From: an uncultured Flavobacteriales bacterium
Lineage (GTDB): Bacteria; Bacteroidota; Bacteroidia; Flavobacteriales_D; Crocinitomicaceae
DNA length: 6,599 bases
Assembly: GCA_903899795.1 (NCBI GenBank)
Contig: CAIUKX010000238.1
Coordinates: forward strand, 1-6,599
Direction: 5' to 3'
Shown here one piece after another: positions 1-6,599 of the stretch (the first letter of the stretch is position 1; every line of letters begins with the position of its first letter). The translations under genes were made by a program, and so were the position numbers. Below the pieces are notes generated by a model. It was not told the origin of the DNA. It made no database searches and saw only the letters and a list, made by a program, of their open reading frames with translations.

Positions 1-73
1 AATATAAGAATAACATATAAATAATCCACAATAGGGATAGGTGCGTTTATTTACATAAAGAACCACTACAACT

Positions 74-2485
74 ATGGCAAAAATTAATCACACCAATTAT
101 TTGGATGTTGTTGACTCTGTATGGAGTTCAGCCAAAGAAAAGGGAATCATGCACATCAACTCAGAAGAAAATTTTTTTGATGGAACCAGCTTTAAAATCA
201 GAGGAAAAAAACTAATCAATTTTGGTACATGCGGCTATTTAGGTTTAGAAAAACATCCTGATTTGATAGCCAAATCAATCGAATTAGTACAAAAATTCGG
301 TACTCAATTATCCATGTCAAGAGCTTATATTCGACCTACATACATCCAAGAGCTGGAAGAACTAATGTCAGAAATTTTTGATGGAAATAAAGTCATCTGC
401 TACACTTCTACTTCCAACGCCCATATTTCAGTGATTGCAACAATTATTAAATCGGACGATCTTATCATCTTGGATCAACAAGTACATTTCAGTGTACAAT
501 TTCCTTGCAAAAACACAAAATTACAAGGGACTGAAGTGAAAATGGTGAGGCATTCCAACTATGTAATGCTAGAAGAAATGATTCGTGAAAATTACAATAA
601 ATACAATCGAATCTGGTACATGGCGGATGGAGTATACTCGATGCACGGTGATTTACCTGACACAACTATATTAAAATCACTTTTAGACAAATACCCTAAA
701 CTTCATTTGTATTTTGACGATGCACATGGTATGGGTTGGGACGGTAAAAAAGGTGCCGGATATATTTTTGACCGATTAGGAGTCAGTGAACGGATTGTGA
801 TCATTTCCACTCTTGCAAAAGGTTTTGGATGCGTTGGCGGAACCGCCATTTTTTCTGATCCGGAAATGTATCGTCGCACAGATATTTTCGGTGGACCACT
901 AAGTTATTCCCATCCTTTATCACCTGCTAATGTTGGAGCTGCCATCGCTTCAGCAAAAATCCATTTATCCGATGAAATTTACGCCTATCAATCCGAATTA
1001 AGAGAGTTGATGGATCACATGAATCGACGATTGATTGAAAAAAATCTGACGAATCTTTCATCTCCTGATTCCCCCATCTATTTTATCGGCGCCGGATTAA
1101 ACAAAGTAACCCGAAACTTTGTTCATCGTATTTTAAACGAAGGAATTTATGTCAATACGGCAACATTTCCAGTGGTTCCCAATGATCGATCCGGTTTGCG
1201 TTTTACACTCACTCGTCACAACACAAAAGCAGATATTGATTTATTTACCGATGCTATTGCATATCATCTTCCAAAAGCAATTGAAGAAGAAGGAGATACT
1301 ATTCAACGGGTTTACGAAGAATTCGGATATGCAATCCCAGATAAAAATCATGAAAACAACCCTAAAGTTGCCGATGTAGAAATTATTGTAGAAGAATATT
1401 CAACTATTCATCAAATTGATAAGGATGTATGGGATTCTATGTTCAAAGATCGAGGGAATATTAATCACTCAGGGATGCAGTGCATGGAAGAAATATTTTC
1501 AAATAACGAAAAACAGGAAGAAAACTGGAGTTTCCATTACATAATTATCAGAGATCTCAACAATGAAATTATTCTCTCAACCTTCTTTACCGGTGCCATC
1601 TATAAAGATGATCTGTTATCTCAGGAAAATGTATCAAAACAAATTGAGGAAATCCGTAAAACAAACCCTTATTACCTTTGCTCAAAAACCTTAGCAATGG
1701 GATCGTTATTTTCTGAAGGTGATTATCTTTTTATAAATTACACCCATTCGCTTTGGAAAACTGCATTCAACAAATTGATAACAACTGCTTCATCTATCAA
1801 ACAGGAGATTAAGGCATCCGTACTCATTTTTAGAGATTTTGGTGCGACTAATATACTCAACGAAAGTTTGGAACATGAAGGATTTACAAAAATAAAAATG
1901 CCAAATTCAAATCGAATTGAAAATCCATTTTGGGATAACAATGATGATTTTTTAGCTCTTATTCCCTCTAATAACAACCGAAGAAATACCAATCGCTATG
2001 TTTTAAAAAATGAAAAGTTGTTTACTATTGAATTCAAAAACGAACTATCCACAAAGGAATCCGAACACTATTTCCAGCTATTTAAAAATATCAAGGAAAA
2101 TAATTTTGCATTTAATTTTTTCAGTTACCCATCAAAATCGCCTAAAATACTTTCTAAATTTCCAGATTATGAATTCATCGATATTAAATTAAATGGTAGT
2201 ACTGAAACCATTTGCTCAGTTTGGTGTTTCATTGGCGAAAATCATTACAGCCCACTTATAATGGGATTAAACTATGACTACCTCCTATCCCATCATCTAT
2301 ACAAACAGGCAATATTCCAAATTGTAAAGAGGGCTAATTTCCTTCGGAAAAAAATTGTATATTTGGGTTTCTCTGCTGACTATGAAAAACAAAAGTACGG
2401 GGCTAAAGCTATTGATACTTATGCATTTATGAAAGTTGATGACACATACAATTTGGAGATAATCGAATCATATTCAAACATATAA
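74..2485 (+). CDS. Bifunctional PLP-dependent alpha-oxoamine synthase / GNAT-like acyltransferase fusion
   Basis: The 803-residue product is about twice the usual 390-400 residues of this enzyme family. Residues ~45-400 are a fold-type I PLP enzyme of the alpha-oxoamine synthase family (BioF, KBL, serine palmitoyltransferase, CqsA), which condenses an acyl thioester with an amino acid and releases CO2. Visible landmarks are GYLGLEKHP (~54-62), the PLP-stacking His138 in QQVHFS, DGVYSMHGDLP (~185-195), FDDAHGMG (Asp215 for the pyridine nitrogen, His218) and the Schiff-base Lys249 in STLAKGFG. All catalytic residues appear intact. Residues ~434-803 look like two GNAT-type halves: a first with PYYL, LAMGS and RDFG, and a second with the MGLNYDYL stretch and a LGFSADYEKQKYGAK segment. 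This recalls FemAB-like tandem GNATs. No signal peptide or membrane segment is seen, so it is probably cytoplasmic. ATG 74 is chosen because it gives the full oxoamine synthase N-terminus; an A-rich leader without Shine-Dalgarno precedes it. Acyl donor, amino acid and acceptor cannot be deduced. The superfamily is secure; the C-terminal activity is inferred. Confidence 0.9.
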   Translation: MAKINHTNYLDVVDSVWSSAKEKGIMHINSEENFFDGTSFKIRGKKLINFGTCGYLGLEKHPDLIAKSIELVQKFGTQLSMSRAYIRPTYIQELEELMSEIFDGNKVICYTSTSNAHISVIATIIKSDDLIILDQQVHFSVQFPCKNTKLQGTEVKMVRHSNYVMLEEMIRENYNKYNRIWYMADGVYSMHGDLPDTTILKSLLDKYPKLHLYFDDAHGMGWDGKKGAGYIFDRLGVSERIVIISTLAKGFGCVGGTAIFSDPEMYRRTDIFGGPLSYSHPLSPANVGAAIASAKIHLSDEIYAYQSELRELMDHMNRRLIEKNLTNLSSPDSPIYFIGAGLNKVTRNFVHRILNEGIYVNTATFPVVPNDRSGLRFTLTRHNTKADIDLFTDAIAYHLPKAIEEEGDTIQRVYEEFGYAIPDKNHENNPKVADVEIIVEEYSTIHQIDKDVWDSMFKDRGNINHSGMQCMEEIFSNNEKQEENWSFHYIIIRDLNNEIILSTFFTGAIYKDDLLSQENVSKQIEEIRKTNPYYLCSKTLAMGSLFSEGDYLFINYTHSLWKTAFNKLITTASSIKQEIKASVLIFRDFGATNILNESLEHEGFTKIKMPNSNRIENPFWDNNDDFLALIPSNNNRRNTNRYVLKNEKLFTIEFKNELSTKESEHYFQLFKNIKENNFAFNFFSYPSKSPKILSKFPDYEFIDIKLNGSTETICSVWCFIGENHYSPLIMGLNYDYLLSHHLYKQAIFQIVKRANFLRKKIVYLGFSADYEKQKYGAKAIDTYAFMKVDDTYNLEIIESYSNI

Positions 2486-2495
2486 TATCGCAAGA

Positions 2496-2891
2496 ATAAA
2501 AACCATTAACGAAATTGAGAATGATTTTATTAAATATTGGATTAAAGATGGTATATTATTTAGTCAATACAAAAAACCTACCGAACTCAGTCTTGAAAAA
2601 GCAGAAGAAGTAGTACGGTTAAGACATGAAATATCTCAAGATGAAAAACAATATTGGTGCTACGACTTTAAAGATTTGAATTCTTTTACAAAAGAAGGCC
2701 GTGATTATGCAAACACACATGGTCAGGATTTTTTACATGCTTGCGCTGTGATTATTAATTCTCATATCAAAATGTATCTCCTTAATTCTTTTCTAACAAT
2801 GAAGAAACCTATTGTCCCGCTTAGAGCCTTTACAAAACAATCGGATGCTGTTAAATGGCTAAATGATTTAAAGGAAAAGAAAAAGCGTTAA
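2496..2891 (+). CDS. SpoIIAA/STAS-SEC14-like small protein with a non-canonical or lost start codon
   Basis: An open frame runs from 2463 to the TAA at 2889-2891. The translated part resembles the small SpoIIAA-like (STAS/SEC14, DUF7793-type) proteins common in Bacteroidota: a strand around KYWIKDGILF (~13-22), a helix LSLEKAEEVVRLRH (~31-44), a strand and loop YDFKDLNSFTKEGRDYA (~56-72), a hydrophobic segment ACAVIINS (~82-89), then MYLLNSFLTMKKP (~93-105) and a final FTKQSDAVKWL helix (~112-122). The product is about 131 aa if it begins at ATA 2496 (giving MKTINEIEN), which fits family length. There is no ATG, GTG or TTG in frame until TTG 2676, which would delete the whole N-terminal half. 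ATT 2505 (128 aa) or ATT 2514 are alternatives. The gene follows the stop of the synthase gene by 10 nt, so co-transcription and translational coupling are likely. Family members are thought to act as regulatory or protein-interaction modules. The coding frame is well supported; the exact start and the function are not. Confidence 0.7.
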   Translation: MKTINEIENDFIKYWIKDGILFSQYKKPTELSLEKAEEVVRLRHEISQDEKQYWCYDFKDLNSFTKEGRDYANTHGQDFLHACAVIINSHIKMYLLNSFLTMKKPIVPLRAFTKQSDAVKWLNDLKEKKKR

Positions 2892-2912
2892 TTATTTCCG
2901 TCCAACCTTACT

Positions 2913-2941
2913 AACTATTATAATACTATAGAAGAATAGTT
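2913..2941. repeat. AT-rich inverted repeat AACTATT ... AATAGTT
   Basis: Two 7-bp arms at 2913-2919 and 2935-2941 are separated by 15 bases and begin 22 nt after the stop of the SpoIIAA-like gene. This could be a weak transcript-end hairpin, but the stem is almost all A-T and no clear T-tract follows. Chance pairing in AT-rich DNA is possible. Confidence 0.25.
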
Positions 2942-2977
2942 TATACTTAAAACAGATTTACGACTAAGAATACCAAC

Positions 2978-2993
2978 TACGTTAATAAACGTA
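2978..2993. repeat. Short perfect inverted repeat TACGTT-AATA-AACGTA
   Basis: Two 6-bp arms flank a 4-base spacer in the intergenic region between the SpoIIAA-like gene and the hybrid kinase. As RNA it could form a small hairpin with an AATA loop; as DNA it could be a dyad bound by a regulator. There is no U-run directly after it, so it is not a convincing terminator. Confidence 0.4.
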
Positions 2994-3053
2994 AAATACC
3001 CTATTCACACTATATTCAAGTATTTCAAGAAGAATTATCCACATATTTATCAG

Positions 3054-3061
3054 TAAATTTG
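3054..3061 (+). promoter_or_regulatory. Possible Bacteroidota-type -7 element (TAAATTTG)
   Basis: TAAATTTG matches the TAnnTTTG -7 consensus of Bacteroidota housekeeping promoters and lies 39 nt before the ATG of the hybrid kinase. I do not see a TTG -33 element at the expected 19-21 nt upstream, so this is only a half-match and could be chance in AT-rich DNA. Confidence 0.3.
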
Positions 3062-3090
3062 AATTAGGTCTTCACTTACCTCTAGATAGA

Positions 3091-3095
3091 TAAGG
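3091..3095 (+). promoter_or_regulatory. Weak purine-rich ribosome-binding site for the hybrid kinase
   Basis: TAAGG ends 5 nt before ATG 3101. It is a weak Shine-Dalgarno-like match and the only one seen ahead of any gene here; it supports the choice of ATG 3101. Starts in this phylum usually lack such a motif, so it may be incidental. Confidence 0.3.
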
Positions 3096-3100
3096 CTACT

Positions 3101-4615
3101 ATGCAGAATACAGATATTGATAAACTTCTATTAATTCTTCGGGAAATGAATTTCGATGAATATAGAGATCCCATTACAACAGGAAATACCTTTCAAGATT
3201 TACTTAACGAACTCTATTTTTTCAAAAAAGAAAAGGAAAGAAAAAAAAAGAAAATTGATAACATCATTGAACATATCACTAATTGCTTCTGCGGAAACTT
3301 CTTCAATAAATTCCCGATCTCTTCGGATGAAGATGAACTCGATGTAATTTGCCTGGGATTCAACACTTATATAGAAGAATTGCAAAGTGTTGTAGTGATG
3401 AAAGAAGAACTTGAAGAAATCAATACGAAATTATTTCTTGAAAAAGAACGTTCTCTACAATTATCTAGTGCAAAAGACGAATTCATGTCAAGCATGAGTC
3501 ACGAAATTCGCACTCCTCTGAATGCAATTATCGGTTTTACGAATTTATTAATTCAAAATAAAGACATAACCGATCTTCAAAAAAAACAATTGAATACCAT
3601 CAAAAAATCGGGTGATTTATTAATGGTGATTATCAATGATATCCTTAATTTATCAAAGATTGAGGCCGGACAAATAAATTTAGAAAATATTTCATTTGAC
3701 CTTTCCGATACCTTTCAAACCATTCAGGATGCTTTTGAACTTCGAATTACCGAAAAAAACATTGCTTTCCAAGTAAAAATAGATTCAAAAATTCCTGATC
3801 AGTTAAGTGGAGATCCCAATCGATATTCTCAAATTCTAATCAACCTCATTAGTAATGCGATTAAGTTTACACCAAATAATGGGACAATTAAAGTTTCTTT
3901 TACACTCTCACGGGAAGATGAATTGCATCATTACATTCAATTTGAAATTCAAGATACGGGAATCGGAATTCCTGGGCATAAAATCTCTGGTATTTTCGAA
4001 CCGTTTGTTCAAGTAAGCGACGATACTGCAAGAAAATATGGTGGTACAGGTTTAGGACTAGCCATTGTGAAAAAACTAACTGAACTAATGAAAGGCGAAC
4101 TGGATGTTCAAAGTGAAGCCAACATCGGAACAACTATAAAAGTAACTATTCCGTTCTACAAAGAAAATAGGCAAGCCTCTTCTTCCGAATATACAAAAGA
4201 GGAAAATATTGTTGCTGATAAGCATGTACCATCTTCTAATAATCAAATCAATATCCTGGTGGCTGAAGACAATTTGATTAATCAGGAATTGGTCAAAGCT
4301 GTTTTGGCTTTTTACAATTACAATTGTATAATTGCAGAAAATGGACAACAAGCAATCGAACTACTTCAGGAAAATGATTTTGAACTGATCCTTATGGATA
4401 TCATGATGCCTGTTTTAGGTGGTTATGAAGCGACCGAAATTATTCGGAAAATGACCGACAAACGAAAAAATTCAATCCCCATTATTGCTTTGACAGCAAT
4501 TGTAACTGACTCAGTTACTCAAAAATGTCAACAAATCGGATTCGATGCTTATTTATCGAAACCGTTCGATCCAGCAGAATTAAATCAAAAAATAAGGGAT
4601 CTTGTTATCAAATAA
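3101..4615 (+). CDS. Soluble hybrid histidine kinase (HAMP-like, HisKA, HATPase_c, receiver)
   Basis: This 504-aa hybrid sensor kinase autophosphorylates on histidine and passes the phosphate to its own receiver. A short N-terminus (1-40) and a Lys-rich stretch (KKEKERKKKKID, ~42-53) lead into a HAMP-like segment (~54-97, with GNF and a DELDVICLGFN motif). A coiled linker (~100-122) follows, then HisKA with phospho-acceptor His134 in SMSHEIRTPLN. The HATPase_c domain has the N box around NLISNAIKFT (Asn248, Asn252), G1 DTGIGI (285-290), F box FEPFVQ and G2 GGTGLGL (314-320). A linker of about 30 residues separates it from a receiver (~383-504) with acidic Glu389/Asp390, phospho-acceptor Asp433 in MDIMMP, Thr465 and Lys487 in SKPFD. 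Every catalytic residue is present. No transmembrane or signal segment is visible, so it should act in the cytoplasm. No DNA-binding or enzymatic output domain is attached, so the phosphate must go to a partner. ATG 3101 follows a weak purine-rich TAAGG at 3091-3095. Sensor input is unknown. Confidence 0.95.
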   Translation: MQNTDIDKLLLILREMNFDEYRDPITTGNTFQDLLNELYFFKKEKERKKKKIDNIIEHITNCFCGNFFNKFPISSDEDELDVICLGFNTYIEELQSVVVMKEELEEINTKLFLEKERSLQLSSAKDEFMSSMSHEIRTPLNAIIGFTNLLIQNKDITDLQKKQLNTIKKSGDLLMVIINDILNLSKIEAGQINLENISFDLSDTFQTIQDAFELRITEKNIAFQVKIDSKIPDQLSGDPNRYSQILINLISNAIKFTPNNGTIKVSFTLSREDELHHYIQFEIQDTGIGIPGHKISGIFEPFVQVSDDTARKYGGTGLGLAIVKKLTELMKGELDVQSEANIGTTIKVTIPFYKENRQASSSEYTKEENIVADKHVPSSNNQINILVAEDNLINQELVKAVLAFYNYNCIIAENGQQAIELLQENDFELILMDIMMPVLGGYEATEIIRKMTDKRKNSIPIIALTAIVTDSVTQKCQQIGFDAYLSKPFDPAELNQKIRDLVIK

Positions 4616-4701
4616 AAATCCGAAAAATGATCATCCAAAATTGTTTCTACTGAACAAAAATAAATGGTTAATATTAGAATTTTGTAACTAATTTTTTTAC
4701 T

Positions 4702-6599
4702 ATGGACACGCAACCTCTTCCAGAAAATGAAAATGAGCGACTAAAAAAATTGCTTAGTTACAATATTGTGGACAGTCTTTCTGAAATAGAATATGATTCT
4801 ATTGTTAAATTGGCTTCCAGAATTTGCGATACACCTATTGCATTAATCAGTTTTATCGATGAAAAAAGACAATGGTTCAAGGCCCGGGTTGGGTTAGATG
4901 TTCCTGAAACTCCAAGAAACATCTCATTTTGTCAGCATGCAATTTTAGGAAATGATGTTCTACAAATAACCGATGCGACTAAGAATTCCCTTTTCAAAGA
5001 AAACCCATTAGTACTCCAAGATCCGAATATCCGTTTTTATGCTGGTGCACCTTTAAAAGATCCTGAAGGTTTCAACTTGGGAACATTGTGTGTCATTGAC
5101 CAAAAACCTCGAAAACTTACTACTGAACAAATTGATTCCTTACAACTTTTAGCAACTGAAGTGGTTTCACTTTTAATGCTTCGGAAAAGTAAAAATGAAG
5201 TTGAAAAATCTAAAAAAGAATTAGATCTTGTCTTTTCGAGTTTACAGGAAGGGTTGATTTTTCATGACAAGGAAGGAAAAGTAATCAAATTTAACAGCAG
5301 TGCTTCAGAGATTTTAGGGCTCACGGAAGATCAATTGTTAGGTAGGTATCATAGCGATTTCTTATGGCGATGTGTACACGAAGACGGTACTGATTTTCCA
5401 GGAGATCTTCGCCCCACAATGCAAACATTAAAAACACAGCTTCCATTTTCAAATGTAATAATGGGTATCTATAAATCAGTCGATACCCCGACCTGGATAA
5501 GTGTTAATACAGTGCCTATTTTCAATAATGAAAATCAGGAAATCACTGGAGTTGTTACTACTTTCAAGGATATAACCAGCGAAAAAACAAACCTAGATCA
5601 ATTACAGAGTAGTCAAAGTCTATTGGAATCTTCACAAAGAATTGCCAACATCGGCAGTTGGGAAATCGATCTCACAACCAATGAAAGAACTTGGTCCAAC
5701 CAAATCTACACCATGTATGAATGGGAGAAGGAAATCGGTGAAAATAAATTCGAAAAACTAAAAAGCAGAGTCCATCCGGACGATTTCGGACCTTTAATGG
5801 CTAAATTACATGAAGCCGAAGCCAATCACTCAAATTTATACTTCGAATTCCGAGCCGTTTTTGATCAGGGAAAAAGAATTAAATATTTCATTACTAAAGG
5901 ATATACCATTTTTTCCAAAACGGAAAAACCTATCCGTTTTATTGGAACAACACGCGATATTACAGATCAAAAAAAGAATGAAGTTGAACTGGAGAACGCT
6001 AAAGTGCAATTAAGCACCATTTTTGAAAACATTAATGAAGGAATCGTACTTCAAGACATGGACGGAGCAATTATTTCCTGCAATCCTGCTGCTGAAAAAA
6101 TTCTCGGTCTGAGTTATGAGCAAATGATTGGAAAAAAATCCCTTGATCCAAGTTGGAAGGCAATTCACGAAGATGAAACTCCTTATCCGGGAGAAAATCA
6201 TCCGGTTATGCGTACGATACAAACCGGAGAAACGATATTGAATGACATTATGGGTGTTCATAAACCCAATAATGAATTAACTTGGATTAATATTACCTCC
6301 AAACTTATGCCGGATGGATCCGGTGTGGTTTGTAGTTTCACTGATATTACCCACCGAAAATCAAACGAGGAAAAAATTCGGAAAAATGAGCAAATACTGG
6401 AACAAACCAATAGAATTGCACAAGTTGGTGCCTGGGAGTTCTTTGATCGTGAAAATGTATTCTGGTCAACAGAAACTAAACGGATTTTTGAACTTCAGGA
6501 AACAGATGAAGTAAAGTTTGAGCTTCTTTATGAAGTATACACCCCGGAAGCTCTTGATGAGTTGATGGAAGCTTCTCGGAACTGTATTGAAACTGGTAC
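4702..6599 (+). CDS. GAF/multi-PAS sensory protein, probably histidine kinase (3' end outside window)
   Basis: The frame is open from ATG 4702 to the window edge, 632 complete codons plus two bases, with no stop. Residues ~20-160 are a GAF domain of the type found at the N-terminus of bacterial kinases, with ISFIDEKRQWFKARVGL, ISFCQHAI, RFYAGAPL and GTLCVID as landmarks. PAS1 (~172-295) has LQEGLIFHD, HEDGTDFPG and the closing FKDIT. PAS2 (~312-425) has RIANIGSWEID, VHPDDF and TTRDIT. PAS3 (~435-552) has NINEGIVLQD, HEDETPYPG and FTDIT. PAS4 begins at ~570 with RIAQVGAWEF and is cut by the window. Short helical linkers join the domains. No membrane segment is seen, so the visible part should be cytoplasmic. 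Ligands and cofactors are unknown; the GAF domain shows no obvious chromophore-attachment signature. The gene lies 86 nt downstream of the hybrid kinase in the same direction. A HisKA/HATPase_c output is the most likely continuation, but a GGDEF or other output cannot be excluded. ATG 4702 is chosen because it places the GAF domain at the usual distance from the N-terminus. Confidence 0.88.
   Translation, partial: MDTQPLPENENERLKKLLSYNIVDSLSEIEYDSIVKLASRICDTPIALISFIDEKRQWFKARVGLDVPETPRNISFCQHAILGNDVLQITDATKNSLFKENPLVLQDPNIRFYAGAPLKDPEGFNLGTLCVIDQKPRKLTTEQIDSLQLLATEVVSLLMLRKSKNEVEKSKKELDLVFSSLQEGLIFHDKEGKVIKFNSSASEILGLTEDQLLGRYHSDFLWRCVHEDGTDFPGDLRPTMQTLKTQLPFSNVIMGIYKSVDTPTWISVNTVPIFNNENQEITGVVTTFKDITSEKTNLDQLQSSQSLLESSQRIANIGSWEIDLTTNERTWSNQIYTMYEWEKEIGENKFEKLKSRVHPDDFGPLMAKLHEAEANHSNLYFEFRAVFDQGKRIKYFITKGYTIFSKTEKPIRFIGTTRDITDQKKNEVELENAKVQLSTIFENINEGIVLQDMDGAIISCNPAAEKILGLSYEQMIGKKSLDPSWKAIHEDETPYPGENHPVMRTIQTGETILNDIMGVHKPNNELTWINITSKLMPDGSGVVCSFTDITHRKSNEEKIRKNEQILEQTNRIAQVGAWEFFDRENVFWSTETKRIFELQETDEVKFELLYEVYTPEALDELMEASRNCIETG

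Noticed and set aside
1..73. Promoter or riboswitch upstream of the synthase gene
   Set aside because: Only 73 bases are available. No TAnnTTTG element, Shine-Dalgarno sequence or stable stem is seen.
1738..1992. Minus-strand open frame within gene 1
   Set aside because: It is a shadow of the C-terminal transferase coding sequence, with no recognisable domain and no separate start context. The same holds for the minus-strand frames at 3200-3385, 3900-4351 and 6010-6261 and the plus-strand frames at 1149-1379, 2010-2192, 3156-3347, 5810-6013 and 6314-6514.
2480..2487. TATAAT-like sequence at the end of gene 1 as a promoter for the small gene
   Set aside because: It overlaps the stop codon by composition, has no TTGACA-like partner, and Bacteroidota promoters do not use this -10 consensus.
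2521..2613. A 30-codon frame beginning with the first ATG after gene 1 (ATG 2521)
   Set aside because: It lies out of frame with the family-like SpoIIAA protein sequence, ends at TAG 2611 and its product resembles nothing I know.
2676..2891. TTG 2676 as the start of the small gene (71 aa)
   Set aside because: It would remove the N-terminal half of the domain, although the upstream reading frame clearly continues the family pattern.
4641..4680. Promoter before the GAF/PAS gene (TTG 4641-4643 with TAAATGGT 4661-4668, or TAGAATTTTG further on)
   Set aside because: Spacing and the -7 sequence both deviate from TTG-N19-TAnnTTTG, so the match is too weak to call.
4616..4701. Terminator between the hybrid kinase and the GAF/PAS gene
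   Set aside because: No GC-containing stem followed by a T-run is visible. The T7 run near 4692-4698 has no hairpin directly upstream.

Overview
The window looks like AT-rich chromosomal DNA from a member of the Bacteroidota (Flavobacteriia, Cytophagia or a relative). This is inferred from three things. There is little or no Shine-Dalgarno sequence before the starts. There is a TAnnTTTG-type -7 element before the third gene. The protein families (an oxoamine synthase/GNAT fusion, a SpoIIAA/STAS-SEC14-like small protein and soluble hybrid histidine kinases) are ones I associate with that phylum. The exact genus cannot be read from the sequence.

Layout: all four genes are on the + strand. (1) 74-2485 encodes an 803-residue bifunctional protein: a PLP-dependent alpha-oxoamine synthase (BioF/KBL/SPT/CqsA superfamily) fused to a C-terminal acyltransferase-like region that looks like two GNAT folds. 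(2) About 2496-2891 encodes a small SpoIIAA/STAS-SEC14-like protein of about 131 aa. It lies 10 nt after gene 1 and has no ATG, GTG or TTG in frame at its expected N-terminus. (3) After a 209-nt intergenic region with small inverted repeats and a possible promoter, 3101-4615 encodes a 504-residue soluble hybrid histidine kinase (HAMP-like region, HisKA, HATPase_c, receiver). (4) After 86 nt, 4702 to the window end encodes a large sensory protein (GAF then at least four PAS domains, with a PAS-PAS module duplicated) that runs off the window. Its output domain is not visible.

How they may work together: gene 1 would condense an acyl thioester with an amino acid and perhaps acylate the product. 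Genes 2-4 are signalling proteins. An oxoamine synthase beside a kinase ending in a receiver domain recalls the CqsA/CqsS and LqsA/LqsS autoinducer systems. Here, however, the kinase is soluble and the synthase carries an extra transferase half. A metabolite-production-plus-sensing locus is therefore a reasonable but unproven reading. The alternative is simple proximity of a lipid or secondary-metabolite enzyme and unrelated two-component genes.
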